The notes beneath the pieces were generated by a model. It was given only the letters and a program-made list of their open reading frames with translations. It was not told the origin of the DNA and ran no database searches. A DNA stretch of 64,000 nucleotides, from positions 21,131,001-21,195,000 of the forward strand of contig NC_083383.1 in NCBI RefSeq assembly GCF_031755915.1. The letters are read 5' to 3'. This DNA is from Ziziphus jujuba (Eukaryota > Streptophyta > Magnoliopsida > Rosales > Rhamnaceae). Of this stretch, positions 24,565 to 37,654 are shown piece by piece; the stretch's first letter is position 1, and the number at the start of each line of letters is the position of its first letter. Position numbers and translations under genes: made by a program.

Positions 24565-27042
24565 CTAGGAGTTAGAAGTACCCCTTAAATAAATCGTGCC
24601 TTGAGCATCAGCCTTGATAATACTCCGTAATGTTGGTGGAAAATTGACTGGTGAAAGTACAACATCATTTCCCAAAATAACCATCTTTGCAAGATAATCA
24701 GCTGCTCTATTAGTTTCTCGCCACGAGTGAGTTATCTCATAGTCATCAAAATTCTTAAGAAGTTCCCAAATCTTATTCAAACAGGTATCTGCTTTCTGAT
24801 TATAAGACTGCTCATTATTAATGGTTTTCACAGCACTCATAGAATCAGACTCAACCCAAATATATTTAATCCCAAGACCCAGAGCAAGAACTAGGCCTCT
24901 CCATATAGCCCCGAGTTCGATTGAGAAAATATCATCTCTAGGAGCTTTAGAGACGAAAGCACATAACGGTTCACCCTCGAAATCACGAAGCAAACCTCCA
25001 AAACTAGCATTTTCTCGATCCAAAGATCCATCGGTATTTAATTTTTTCCATCCAGGATCTGGCTTTCTCCATCTACAGAATCTAATTGATCTAAGACTGC
25101 AAGCAAATTGGTTAAGCAAAATTATCCCATTGGGTCTCTTCGTCACTAAAGAGGACTTGTATCCATTCTTTTTGGCCTTTTTGTAGGCTTTTAACTCTTC
25201 TACTTTGGCTCTGTGTTTAGTCCCCTTAACATGTATAGACAAACATGTTTTACTGGTAGTGCTTACCAGACAAAGAGCACAACACCATTCCTTCTGAATA
25301 TTTTTTGCACTTACAGGACAAATAAACTCCCTTAATGTTGTTTCATAAGCACATTCAGAGTTTCCCTGCAACCATAGAAGATGAAAGCATTTTCCTCATC
25401 AAGTGTCCTCTTAACCCGATTTATTTAAAATAAATAATGAAATTTAGAAGAGAGGGGGGGGGGGGGGGGGCGGGGGGGTTAAGGTCCACAACTTTTCGAG
25501 CATGCAAGATGTTAATTGTGTATGAAATTATAGAAAGCTGCTGGTCAAAAATGGAGAGATCTACTTATAGTCTTCTCCAATCGTCGCTTTGCAATCAATT
25601 TGGCCCAACATTTTGGTACAACACAGAGTGACAATCTCATGCAGTGGCCTATGCTTAATCATGTCCTAGGTACATATTCCCAAGAACATAATACTTGTAC
25701 TCCTCTTAAGGTAAAAATTAAAACAATATATGAAAGACACTGATAAAGTAAATTGTAGTAAAAACAGATTAAAGTCCTAATTGCACCAATAGTCGGAAAA
25801 CTTATGGGAATTCAAGCCCTTGATGTGCTAGGATTATTAGTTTCCTATATAAATCAGCCCCACTGCTTAAGAAATACATATTAGCCTGTAAAAGATCAGT
25901 ACACAGATAGGCAGACAAGAATAAAAGCCCACCTGATATAAGATGTGTCTCTCTGGTTCATCTTCAACCTCAAAAATGTTCTTTGCAACCACATTAACCA
26001 AGTCTTCCTTTTCACTTGCAATTAAATTTTCTCCCCTTGGGATAGAGTCAACAGAAAAGATGTTCCATTTCCATACAAGTGGACTTTCAGAAATATGGGA
26101 CCTAATAAATTGCCTGTAGACATAAAAAGCACCACTGAAGCATGGTATCACTAGCAAAACAGTGATGACACCCTTTGTGTAAGGCCAGAAAGGAAACCTG
26201 ACATCCAAAACAATTTCAAGGATTAGTAGCGAATATGTAAATATAAACAGCAAATCAAAATGAATTCTACACAATGAACACCCAGGGCGATGAAATCACA
26301 ACATAAAGCATACACAGTACATAAAATCGATCCATCAATATGTAGAAATACAGAACTCCTCTCTTTGTTCCAACCCAAGACAACATCAAATGGGTAAATG
26401 TTGTTACACTTACAATAGCGATTAAGAAATTCCTTATATTAAACAAAAAGTAGGTTATACTTGCAATGAACCCTAGACACATTTCAATTAAATATGAAAT
26501 TTAATGACCAACCTAATCCAATATAACGGAGCAAATTATAACGACAAAAGCATCAAGTGCTATACAAGAACATTTGAATACAAGCTACTGATCCATTTGT
26601 CATTTTTGCACAATAAATTTCATCTTCATGAGTAAACAAAATTATTTAATGCAACCAGCATTCAGAAAATATTTCAGATTAACAAAAATTGTAGATATGC
26701 ATTTTACCATTTCAAAAGATTTGCAAGGGCAGACTCTAAGATTTTAACCAAAGCAAACAGAACCCAGAAAGAAAGACATTGCTGATTTTTGGATTCTGAA
26801 TCAGTTTCTATTGCTCGAACAGAAGCAAACCTGTAAATAAGATATTAATATTGAAGACAGAATTTTCTGCTGTCAGTTCTATGGTCACGAAAGCAAAAAG
26901 AAAATTGTAGGAAACAATAATTCCACAAAACGAAATAGTAATCCCAGAAATAGAAAATATAATTATTAGAAGAACCATGAAAGGAAAAACCACTTACAGA
27001 GGAAAGACCAGAGTAAAGGAAGGCCTGCACATCAAAAACAAA

Positions 27043-27083
<41 letters not shown>

Positions 27084-27350
27084 TGAGTAAAGAGTAGAAC
27101 CCACAATCAAACAAAAATAATCATAGGGAAAACAGAAAACAAAAACAAAAGCGTGAAAATGTCTTCGTTTATTTTTTTTAATGAATAAATGAAATAAAAC
27201 ACAAAACCCTTGAACGTCCATGCTTCAGAATTCAGATCAGCTAAGAAAAACTCCGAAAAAAACAAAAAATAAAAAACAAAGATGATCCTATTACCAGGAA
27301 AGAACATCGAACAATTTAGCAAAAAGCTCAAGAAATGCTCCCCAACCCAT
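24565..27350 (-). CDS. HVA22/TB2-DP1 protein fused to a C2H2 finger and an RNase H domain
   Basis: Five exons (minus): 27295-27350, 26998-27024, 26708-26830, 25933-26197, 24565-25365. All borders are GT-AG and the phases fit, giving 423 residues. Residues 19-110 form an HVA22/TB2/DP1 (REEP-like) hairpin domain, which curves ER membrane; the F-P-F-W-P-Y motif is at 70-75. Residues 186-208 form a U1/JAZ-like finger C186-x2-C189-x12-H202-x5-H208, a fold often binding RNA. A lysine-rich linker follows. Residues 263-395 are a plant RNase H-like (RVT_3) domain with the whole catalytic set, D269, E307, D331, D380. The finger and RNase H share one intronless exon with no ATG of its own before the finger, so a fusion is more likely than two genes. 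HVA22 proteins are usually 130-200 residues. Exon 2 is a 27-nt micro-exon. The function of the fusion is unknown. Confidence 0.8.
25455..25478 (+). repeat. Poly-G tract in intron 4 of the HVA22-RNase H gene
   Basis: There are sixteen G in a row, one C, then seven more G on the plus strand, so poly-C in the transcript. It lies 90 bp upstream of the acceptor of the finger/RNase H exon. It is unusual in this AT-rich window, and its length may be uncertain because of sequencing. Confidence 0.9.
27049..27082. repeat. (GA)n microsatellite in intron 1 of the HVA22-RNase H gene
   Basis: About 17 GA units, 25 bp upstream (in transcript sense) of the 27-nt micro-exon. In the transcript it reads (CU)n and forms a long pyrimidine tract before the acceptor at 27025-27026. 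Confidence 0.9.
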
Positions 27351-28830
27351 TACTTGAATGTGCAATATCTTCCTCTTCGAGCCCTCTATCTCTAGCAGTC
27401 TTTCAGACAAGACACTATCTGAACAGGATTACCATACACATATATATACTATACATGTTTTGTCTTTCATTCCTTGTCTGGGTTAAAGCGATCTAGAAAA
27501 AGGGCTTCGAGGAAGCAGTGTAAGGGAAGACCAAAGAGTCAATGTTTAAACTAGTAAAGATGCGGTATGTACGACCGTTGGTATTTTCAGTTTATTGCTC
27601 GACTAAAATGCTTTATACGTCGTTCTTTTGAAAATACCAACGAGCCTTTTTTCTATTTTTATTATTTTTAAATGGTAAACCAACAAGCTTATTTATTAAT
27701 ATAAAATATTTTTAATGAAAAATGACGAACAAAAATAAATAAATAAACATTTTGTGAGAAAATAAATAAATTATCATAAAAAATGAAAAACAAAATAAAA
27801 AGTCATTTTTAAACACCTTTACCAAATGGTTTGGCATCAGGGCGTTTCATGACTTGTCTGCTTCTAGATATCATTGGCTTCTCAGATGAGTTCGGAATTT
27901 CCCATTTTTTAATGTTTCTTTTTCATTAGGCAACCGTAGTATTGATGTGTCGGCGAAAATGAAAAGAGAATTTTTATTTATTATTTATTATTATTATTTT
28001 GAACATTTCCTATTTTTTTGGCTGGGTTCAAGTAATAAAAAAAGTAAGCGCATATTTTCGACCTGATTACCGACCAACTAATAGGAGCAGAATTGATGTA
28101 AAGATGACCATAATGGTTTGCCTTAGTGGCCCAATAAAAAATTTATATATAAAGTATACAACCAAGTTAACGTCAAATCAATCAAATTTTATTTATCCAA
28201 CATTAGATTTTTATAGTGTTATTTAATAATATTATTTATTTTTAGTTTTTATTTATTTTAATTTTTTTTATCTAATTATATATAATATACTTGGTCAAAT
28301 ATTAACTAATAAAAATTATAATTTATTAAATATTTATCTAGATATAAATATAAATAGTTTATTAATTGAATCCATTTGGATTATAGAATTTATTAAACAT
28401 ATTAAATAATTAAAAATTAAAAAAATTAAAATCCGATATAATTTTAAATTGTGTGCAATTTTTTACTTATAATTTTTTTTTCTTTTTTAATTTTATAGCT
28501 AATTTAAAAACAAATTTTGACTACTTTTTAACATATGCAAATTACACATAAGTATGTTAAAAAAAAAAATTAAAAACAAGTATGTCACCAAACTACACAT
28601 AAAGGAAGAAATTTTAAAAATTCATTTATAATTCATTGGATCTCTATAGGTTTACTTTCTTCAAAAATGATTTTATATGTTACAAAAATTCATGTTAAAT
28701 TTTTAATTGGCATTTAAATTTTAACATTTAAAATAATCCAAAACTAATAAAAAAATATATTATGCTGAACCATTAGGCCATATGAACCTGACTCTATTCA
28801 CACACACACACACACATGCATACATATATT
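27351..28830. other. Upstream region of the HVA22-RNase H gene, then AT-rich spacer
   Basis: The first few hundred bases above 27350 should hold the leader and promoter of the minus-strand gene (a TATATATA-like stretch is near 27440-27450). The rest is AT-rich with a (CA)n run at 28798-28814. No gene is seen. Confidence 0.5.
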
Positions 28831-28929
28831 GTAATGACTCGTCTCGAAAAAAATATTTGAAATTTGAAAATTTTGAATTATTTGACCAAAGTTAACCTAC
28901 CATTCTCTTGGGTTTGACCCAATTAAGTT

Positions 28930-29917
28930 CACCTCAAAAACAACTATTAAGAGGTTCAGGTCATCTACTTCTTGTGTAACTTCTTCTATTACATGTGCCT
29001 CTCTACTTTTCATCTTCGTCAGTAGTCTACAATCTGCTACTCTGTGACTTATCTTGTTACATTTGAAGCACTTTCTATGAAATTTTCACTTTTTGGGTAT
29101 TTTTGTTTTGGTTTTAATTTGGACCCTTTTTCCAGTCTTCGTTTTTAACTTGGAGCTTTGAACATGCTCCATAATGTTGGCCTTAACACTAGCTTGAGAT
29201 GAAGCTTTCCTATATAATCCTTTGTTATCTTCTTCAATTGAAGCCTAATAATTAGATCTTCATCATTCATCTCCTTTCACTCATGCTTAAGGTAGTTCAA
29301 GTCCTTTCATCCAAAAGCTAGTTTCTTAATAATAACAACTACTTAGAAGGTTTTACACAAAACCATCCTTTCAACATGAATCTCATGCAAGATCACCTGG
29401 AACTCTTGTACTTGACTGATGACAAACTTCGAGTCCACCATTTTATAATCCAAAAGTAGGCCCACAATTAATTTCTTGGTACTGGTATCCTCAATCATAT
29501 ATTTTCAGTTAAAGACTCCCACAATTCAGTAGTTGTCCTCTTCGTACTATATATATTATAAAACGAATTAATAAAATTGTTCAACACATAATTCCAACAC
29601 AGACAATTAGACTCATTTCATTCATTATATGCTTTAAGAGATTTTTTATCATCTCAATTTATCATTGGAGTATCCTCAATCAAGATCCCCGTAAGGTTCA
29701 AGGTAGTCAGGTAAAATATCTTTTTCTACTACCACCTTTTAAAATTCATCCCATTGAATTTCTCTGGTTTTTCTACATGTTTCATAGGAACTATCACAAT
29801 AGAAGTTGGTGTTTTATGCCACAATTCCAAAGGCAGGCACTTGTTCCACAATTTTAAGAGTTGGCATTTGTGTCCTAAGGATGGATGTTATCTCTTTAGA
29901 AGAAGCACTTGCAGCCA
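28930..29917 (-). pseudogene. gag: Copia gag relic, third family
   Basis: On the minus strand a Gag-like frame starts at the ATG at 29917 and can be followed, with many stops and shifts, to about 28930. Recognisable parts are the conserved E-L-W-E-S-L near 29535, and a zinc knuckle C-x2-C-x4-H-x4-C at 29029-29070 that still has all four ligands, embedded in basic residues. This is the arrangement of a Ty1-copia Gag whose pol follows the knuckle. No pol domain is seen left of 28930. A short LTR-start-like piece (TGTAATGACTCGTCTCG, 28831 on) abuts its end, so another insertion or deletion probably removed pol. Confidence 0.7.
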
Positions 29918-30939
29918 TTGTCATTTTTGGTATATATTACAAATTTTAAAAAAAAATTTAAAGTTGCTTAAATATTAAAGATCACAAAAAAAGAATATCC
30001 AGTAGCAAAAAAGGGGAAAAAAACCCACAAAAATACAAAAAATTACCAAAACAAGGGGTGATGATGTCAAAATGTTGAAAAAAATTTAGTAATGACACAT
30101 CATGTTGATGTCATCAATCAATCAATTGACATAAATAACCTGAAGTTGGCTTCCTGCATCAGCTGACCCAGACCCAAAAGGCTTAGGCTCACACACCAAT
30201 ATCCTAGCTCGCATCTTCTCCTTCAGCCCAAGTAAGTTCAATCAAGCACCTTAATCAGGCCTAACTCACTCGACCTGATCCACTTCTTGTCATCTTCAAC
30301 CTCTAGCTGAGTTGTAAGTCAATCTGATTTTTTGGTTTGCAAGTCGCAGACCTAGTTCAAAGATTTGGCAATCTATCACTATTTCAGCCACTATTTTCAG
30401 GTGGACCGGTCTCATTTTCATCATTTCGACATGGGGAATCCATATTTATGGTCAATTTGGCCAAAAAATGCCTTGAAAAACATATTTAACTAGTGTTAGT
30501 AATCTTTGTTTCACAGCAATCTCTAGAATTTTGGTTTTTGTTTTTGTTTTTTTTTTTTGGGCCAAATTTATCCTCAAATTATATTCCATTCTTCTCAAAT
30601 TATTACATATATCCTAACCTATGTTTTAATATTTCTAGAAAGTAAATTTTTTTAACCTTTTTAAAAAAAGGTTGATGTAAACATTTTGGATTTGCTTATA
30701 CATGCTTATTAGAGACTGTTAAAATAACAAGAAAAGAAAACAATCTAGAATAAATGATTAGTAAAAATAACAACAAACCATTTGGCAAATAAACGAAACT
30801 TAAAATTGGAAAAAACAAAACATTATATGAACATGCACAAATCCTAGTACACATTTGTCTCCCAAATAATTTTAAATTAACAAGGTATCAAAAAACAAAA
30901 AATTTTGACCAAAAGGACTTTAACGACTATAAACATAAA
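29918..30939. other. Probable leader/LTR remains of the Copia relic
   Basis: This sequence lies upstream of the minus-strand gag relic, where its leader and LTR would be. It has no open frame of interest and I found no convincing primer site or LTR termini. A T-rich tract is at 30540-30559. Confidence 0.4.
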
Positions 30940-33760
30940 TGTAACAAATCATCCTAAATAAACACCTAGATTTTGAATTTTTGACCAAGTAGACTGTCTA
31001 TGAGTTCCTAATTTGACTTTTTGTATGATCAATAATTTTGGTTTGACATCATAGCATAAACTTCATCGATATGAGTTCGTAGACTGATAACACACCTAAT
31101 TTCGAATTACGATTAAAAAGTTATGGTTCTAGAAAATTTTAAATATAAGTATTTTATTTACGTCCTAACCAGCTTTGCGATTTTGTCTTTTGGTGGGCTC
31201 AGGTCTATATATACCTCGAGAACCATGCCCACATGAAATAAATTAAAAAATATTCAAAAAATTCTAAAACCCTTTACCAAATCTGAAACCTGAGGGCATG
31301 GTCGATTTGACCCATCATCACCACCAACCAGGTCACACCGATTTTTTTCTTTTTCGGTCATCATTGAGTACCATGAACTGGAAAGGGGTGTTGCCCATCA
31401 TCTAATGACCTCAGCCTCAAAATCTTTGGCCAAACATATGGATTAATCTGATAAAGTTGGGGTTGTGGTCTTATAGGTTGTCAGAGATTTTGGCATTTTC
31501 CGATCATTCTAGGCCAACCCATATCCTTTACCCACCATAGTTGTACTTTTGAGCTCAAATATGTCCTTCGTTTTTTGAAATTCTTCATGATTTAAGAGAT
31601 CTATCAATATCAAGTTTGGCTTAATTTTTCAACGTATTTCCAGCCACTATCGATGTTTTTGGACCAATGTAAACTTATATTCTTATTACCCATTCCACAA
31701 GCTTTCCATTGAAATAAATTTTGTAAATTTTGGACATTTATATTCTTATTACCCATTCTCCAAGCTTTCCATTGATATAAAGTTTGTAAATTTTAGACGT
31801 CATTTGGTTATTTGTACATTTTTAGATAAATTAGTTAAGTACCAAATAAAAATTGGACTGTATTTAGATACAATTGCACAATTTGGACAAAATTAAGTTG
31901 GATTTGTGCATTTAGGTGTTGGTGGGATCCGATAGAAGGTTTAACTTCAATAAGTTGGCCTCCGAGTAAAAAACCCCATTTTTGGATATCAAGAAGGGCT
32001 CATAGTATAATTGGACTATTTAATCTCTAATTTTACAAATTTTGGAGTTATAGAAACTATTTTGGAGTATCGGTTTGCACCAATATATTGGAATTGATTT
32101 TTGGAATCTGAAAAATATTTTATTATATTATAGGTACCCATATTAAGCTTAGAGGTGATCCCATTAAAAAGTAGAATTGGATATCAGTCGTATCAGTGAG
32201 TTTATATTTTGAAATGATTTTTTGGTATATTAGTACAAATATATATATATATATATATGGTTTGAATATTTTATATAAATGGTTTGATTTAAATACTTAT
32301 AGTATCATGTATAAATATATGTTTTATATATATGTGTTATCATTTCATGTAACTTTTAATAAGATTTTAAATCATTTTAAATTCAAATTACTTTATAGCA
32401 AACTTGAAAAATTTGGTATTTAAATATCCAAGTATTTGAATTGATGTTTTAGCTATTTTGGAAAATAATTGATTTTGAGAAAATGGATTTGAAATTGTAT
32501 ATTTTTAATCATGTTTAAGTATTTGTATTTTAAAATGCTTAAAAATGGTTTATGATAATATATATTTCTTGTTGGTATTTATATTTTGATATGAAATGAT
32601 GATTTTGAATATTTGGAGTATTTAAATAAATGGTAGGGTTTGAAAATCAAATTTCTGTTTATGGTACTCTATTTGGTTGGGAAAAATAGAAAATATGATT
32701 TTGAAAGGATTATAAATAATGTACTATTGTTTTTCAAGGATGTACCATATAGTACCAGTGGTTCTAGTTATGTTATTAACCATGTGAGGCTTAGTCATCC
32801 TATGTATAGTCGTGATATGAGAGAATGATAATAAGTTGTATGCCATTTTCTTGGAAAGATGATAAATTGTGTGCCACTCCTTTGTGACCATAGGATGACA
32901 AATTGTCATGATACGAGACATGATGATAAGTTGTATGTCATTCTCTCGAAATGATAATGAGTTATGTATTCCTCAATCATGATACCGGTTTTTATGTATC
33001 TCTTTACTGTTCGGTGGTGTTTCAAAACATCGAGCACCATCTGGTAGTGCCAGGTATACATATGGAACATTGTATTGCCTCTCCGATATCTTATTTTAGT
33101 GGTTTTATTATGTTTGACTACTATTTCTAAATTATTATTATATTATTTATTGTCCAACATTAAATTGATGTTCTAGTTGGTTAATGATATTTTAAATTTT
33201 TTAATCATGAAATGCTCTTTCTATGATATTATTTTAGGGTATAAATTTGGTTTTGTGAAATAGTTTTAAAAATGGAAACTTTTCTAAAGAGTGAAAGTGA
33301 AATCTTAGTGAAAAATGTTTGAATTCTAAATGACTATTTTTATATGTTGTGCCCTAAGGTCTTAACTAACAAGCTACATACATTACATTTGCATCTTCAT
33401 CATCTTTCTAGTATATTTATCATCTCATACTTTTATTGCCACTGTTCTTCTATTGTTGATGTATTTTCCTTTTCGCATATTTCTGATGAATTTATCATTT
33501 AAATTGTCTTTTATTTAGTCTTAAATTGTTGCATTTCTTTAGACTGCTTTGGTAAATTGACCTAATATGTGTAACTTTTTATTTTATATTTCTTTCTTTG
33601 GATTTAGAATCCTTAAGTTGATATTGTTAATTTATGAAAACAACTTACAAGTATTATTGACATTCTACTTATACTGTTGGGTTATATCCATTTTGTGGAA
33701 AAATTTCATTGGATTTTTTGGTAGTGATTCGGTGAGATTTTCCTAGACAGGACCACTTTA
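30940..33760 (+). mobile_element. Diverged copy of the large-LTR family, opposite orientation
   Basis: The block begins TGTAACAAATC. Aligned by eye to the reverse complement of 40131-42823 it shows the same order of motifs: a shared AGTAGACTGT block, an ATTTTGGTTTGAC block, a TCGATATGAGTT block followed by AAAGTTATGGTTCT, and further down GGAAAATAATTGA and TGTACCATATAGTA-like pieces. Identity looks moderate, so the copies are old. It holds a 63-bp tandem duplication (31675-31800) and a TA run at 32240-32259. The right end is approximate. No coding domain or target duplication was found. Confidence 0.55.
31675..31800. repeat. 63-bp imperfect tandem duplication
   Basis: Two adjacent copies, 31675-31737 and 31738-31800, share TTATATTCTTATTACCCATT and the following bases with a few differences. 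They are inside the LTR-like block. Confidence 0.85.
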
Positions 33761-36700
33761 GATGTTTGATAAAGAACCCGAAGGCAGTCCTTATCAATAA
33801 AAATTCTAGAATATAAAAAATCATAAATCGAAAATTAAATCACAAGCACAAACACAAATCATACAATGAGCAAAACAATCAAACTTTCTGGTAACTCTAA
33901 TATAGAAAATAATAATAATTCCATCTATTGAAATTTTGTATAGAAAAATTGTCTTAAGTTTGTAAAATGCTCACGACAAAAATAATATAATATAACAATT
34001 TGTATAAATATTTGAACAAATAGTAATATTACTTATTTACCTAATATTACAAATATAATGCAATAATAAAACAAAAATTGCAAACAAATATATATAAAAT
34101 AAAAACATGGTATATATTAGAAGAACTCCACAAAGCTTAATTCAATGCTCCTGTACCATCAAATTCACAGTACAAGGTGCAAGTGTTTCTGCAACAATTA
34201 TCTTTCACAATATAATGAATCTACTATAGTTTAGAAAATATGCACTTTCAAAAACCTATGGCTATTGAACTTAATATAGTCCCTTTACCTTATCACATAC
34301 TATAACTTCTAGGATGCCTAGAATATTTTCTTCTATTTTTATTTATTTATTTATTTTTCTTTTTTGTTTTAAAACATAAGGACAAATATATAGGTTCTAG
34401 GTATAGGAAGTTACAAAAGCCTATTAAAACAAACAATAAAACCCCAGCTTTAAAAACTTAAAATAGCCAATCAAAAGCCAAATTAATACATAAGTTACAA
34501 ATTCACTCAAAAAATTGAAAATCTTGTAACTCGTAAAATTAAAAGCCAATAAACATGGTTGTTAGAAGAGTTTTTTCTAACGAAAAATATCAATATCTGA
34601 AATATAGTTACAAACTCTTTTTGTTCCCCCAAAAGATAATCCATCAAAAAAATGAATATTCTTTTTTTAAATGTATTAGTTACTTTAATTATTAAATGGT
34701 TGTAAATATTTAAATTAAATAAATAACAAATAAACTTTAATATGTTAATATTTATGATTTTAAGTAAATAAATAAACAACACGTGTTTTAGTAAATTATA
34801 TTAACAATATATATACAATGTTTTTATAGATTTTTTATATAATTTTTAAAATTTTTAAAAATAATTACATAAACTTCCCTTCTAGTTTGAAAATTGGGCA
34901 CACTTGCCTTTTTATTTAAATTTTTTTAATAAAATTCCTTACAAATTTTCATGATTTGCAATAATTCCGTCTTTTCATTATAAAATATAAATTGTATGAA
35001 AACTAATGTGGACCAACAAAATATCTTAAAGTATTATAATATATATTTAAGCAAATTTCATTTAAATTTTTCGGTTTTGTAATAACTGTATTTAAATCCA
35101 TTTTTTTGAAAAAAATTATCATTAATCTCCCTGTAATTTTTTATTTATATTAATACAATCTTATCTATCCATTTTTTTTTTGGGTTTTTATATATTAATT
35201 TTAATGGTTTAAAACCAAATGGAAATTAAAAGTTAGTGTTTTATGATTGAATTACATAAAAAAAATAATAATAATCATTTTAACTTTTAGTGTTAAAATT
35301 AGTTGGACAAACTAATAGATGAATCTATTTTGATAATATAAAAAATTAAAAAGAGGTACATGATAATTTTTCAAAAAGCTTAGAGTCTAAATATATTTAA
35401 ACAAAGTTGAAAGGTTTTAAATGAAATTTATCTCTATATATTTTCAATTAAATAAAAAGTAAAAATTGTAGCTCTAAAATTTATTTTAGGAATACATTAT
35501 ATTTTAAATATTATCAAGTAATTTTATTGTAAGTCTATCGATGACAATTCTTTTTCTTTTAATTTTAACTGTTATGCTTTCCCATTTATCAGTTTGAATC
35601 CCATTTTATATTTTATTTTTAAATAAATGAAGCCATTGTAAAGAAAGTGAAGTATACAACACCCAAAAAAAAAAAAAAATCAAATTAGAAGGAAAGTTTT
35701 TTAAGAATAAAAATAAAAAGGGAAATTGGCAAGCATGCACCCTAAACTATTTTTCTAGACCTTAGACTTTCATTTTACTTGCATTTTTAGTTCTTCTGTT
35801 AAAAATAAATAAAGGAATGATTACGTGCCATGCACATGCTTATCAAAGAAGGTTAAATTAGGTAATTTCACATCTCTCAATTTATAAACTAAGGCTCCAT
35901 TTGAGGACATTCAGGAATTATAGCCTCAATTTAGAGATACAAAAGGGAGAGTGAAATTATAAAAGAGGGGGAGCAAATGTGAGAAAGCAATAGTAGGGCT
36001 CAAAAAAATTGACGAAGAATTTCTTCATTGCAGCTCAAGTTGCATAAGAAAGTACCTCGTGGAGATATTGCAACTCAAGTTACAATACATGAATGAGGAA
36101 AAAATTAAAGAACAGTAATAAAGAATTGGTGGAGCAAATTATTTGCCATTGTGGAATGCAAGCTGTGGAAAGAATCTCATGAACTAACATTCACCCAGGA
36201 AAGAGGATTGAACTTAATTTTAAAAATATTAGATCTTTTACATTCTTGAATTCAAATGTCAATTTTAGATTTTAGCTGAAAATAAAGTTTGGAGGTGTCT
36301 CAATTAAAATTTTGAGATCATTATGTAGCAGCACATTTTATTCCTTAATTATATTATCTAGTAACTATTTGTTAATTTTTTTCTGTTATGTTTGCAGAAA
36401 AATATAAGAAAAGGATGTAGATTCTTTAAATTGTATGATTCACCAATGTGTTAGTATTTAATAAAGGTGATACCTAAACTACTAAGAGATACTACAAAGT
36501 TAGAGGAAGATAATTATAAACTAAAAAAAATAGTTTGTGTTGGATTTGTTGTATGCGTATTGTTGGTTATGTATATAATGATGAGAAATAGAGAATACAA
36601 AATAAGGGATAGTTGATTAGTGGTACTATGTTATGTCATGTGTATTGGAATTGATCAAGACGATAGCATATGTTAGTATCCTTGTACCAAATTGATATCA

Positions 36701-37089
36701 AATATATATATATATATATAATTACCAGCTTCTTGTTGATATCTTGTATTTATTTCAACCTACAAGCCCTTTATCTATAACTATATTTTTAGGGTTTGTC
36801 CACCTTGTAAAAAATTAAGTCTGACCAAAAGATCAAAAGCTATATATGCAAAAAGTAATACAAGATAATATCATAAAAGCAATATATTTATAAATACATT
36901 CCAAAATATATGTTCAAGTGTTTAAATACATGATAAATTTTATAATCCCAAAATACATGTATATAATAGTGTTATGCCCAATCCATGTGATCATGCACAT
37001 AAACTATCCTAAATAGCACATAAACAATCCTGCCGTAATAAAACATCCTAAATAGTCACAAAAACAAATAACCATATACTAGCATCTTC
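33761..37089. other. AT-rich gene-free spacer
   Basis: Nothing coding is recognised. There are short A/T-rich runs, a poly-A tract near 35667-35680, and a (TA)n run at 36700-36720. Confidence 0.5.
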
Positions 37090-37654
37090 ATAAACTGTCA
37101 TACTGCCTCTACTCTGCTCTTTGTGCTCATCGTGCTCCTTGTGCTTCTTATTGCAACCACTCACATTTAAAGTTGGCACATATAGCTTTAACTTTGTCAA
37201 TACAATTCTTCTTAAACTTAATTGGTCTTTGTTAAATGATTGCATACTCCCTCACTACTTTTCTAAAGTCATTTACACAACTAGGCAACATGCCAACCTT
37301 AAATTTAGGATCTCTCATATCTGCCTGCACATTAAACTTAGGAAAATGGAAAATACCTATTATTGTTTCCTTCATCACTAAATGACCCACTCCTTAATAC
37401 ATCATCATCATAATCATGATCAAACTCAACGTGGACTTCATCAGTAGAAGTAGTGAGATTTTTAGGGGGTTGAACACTTGAGAACTCAACATTACTATCC
37501 ACAGGATCTTTAAACATAATCTCATCATCTGACAACTTATAATCAGATTGTTAAAATTTTGAGTCATCATTATCTTCATCGTGATCATTATCATTGAAAT
37601 TACAACCACTACAACCCCTATCCTCATTGCCGTCAACATTATCATGATCACTCT

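Noticed and set aside
24565..25365. Separate RNase H gene independent of the HVA22 gene
   Set aside because: No ATG precedes the zinc finger in its frame, the exon starts at a proper AG acceptor in phase 0, and the HVA22 exon ends at a proper phase-0 donor. A separate gene would lack its start. Kept as an alternative only.
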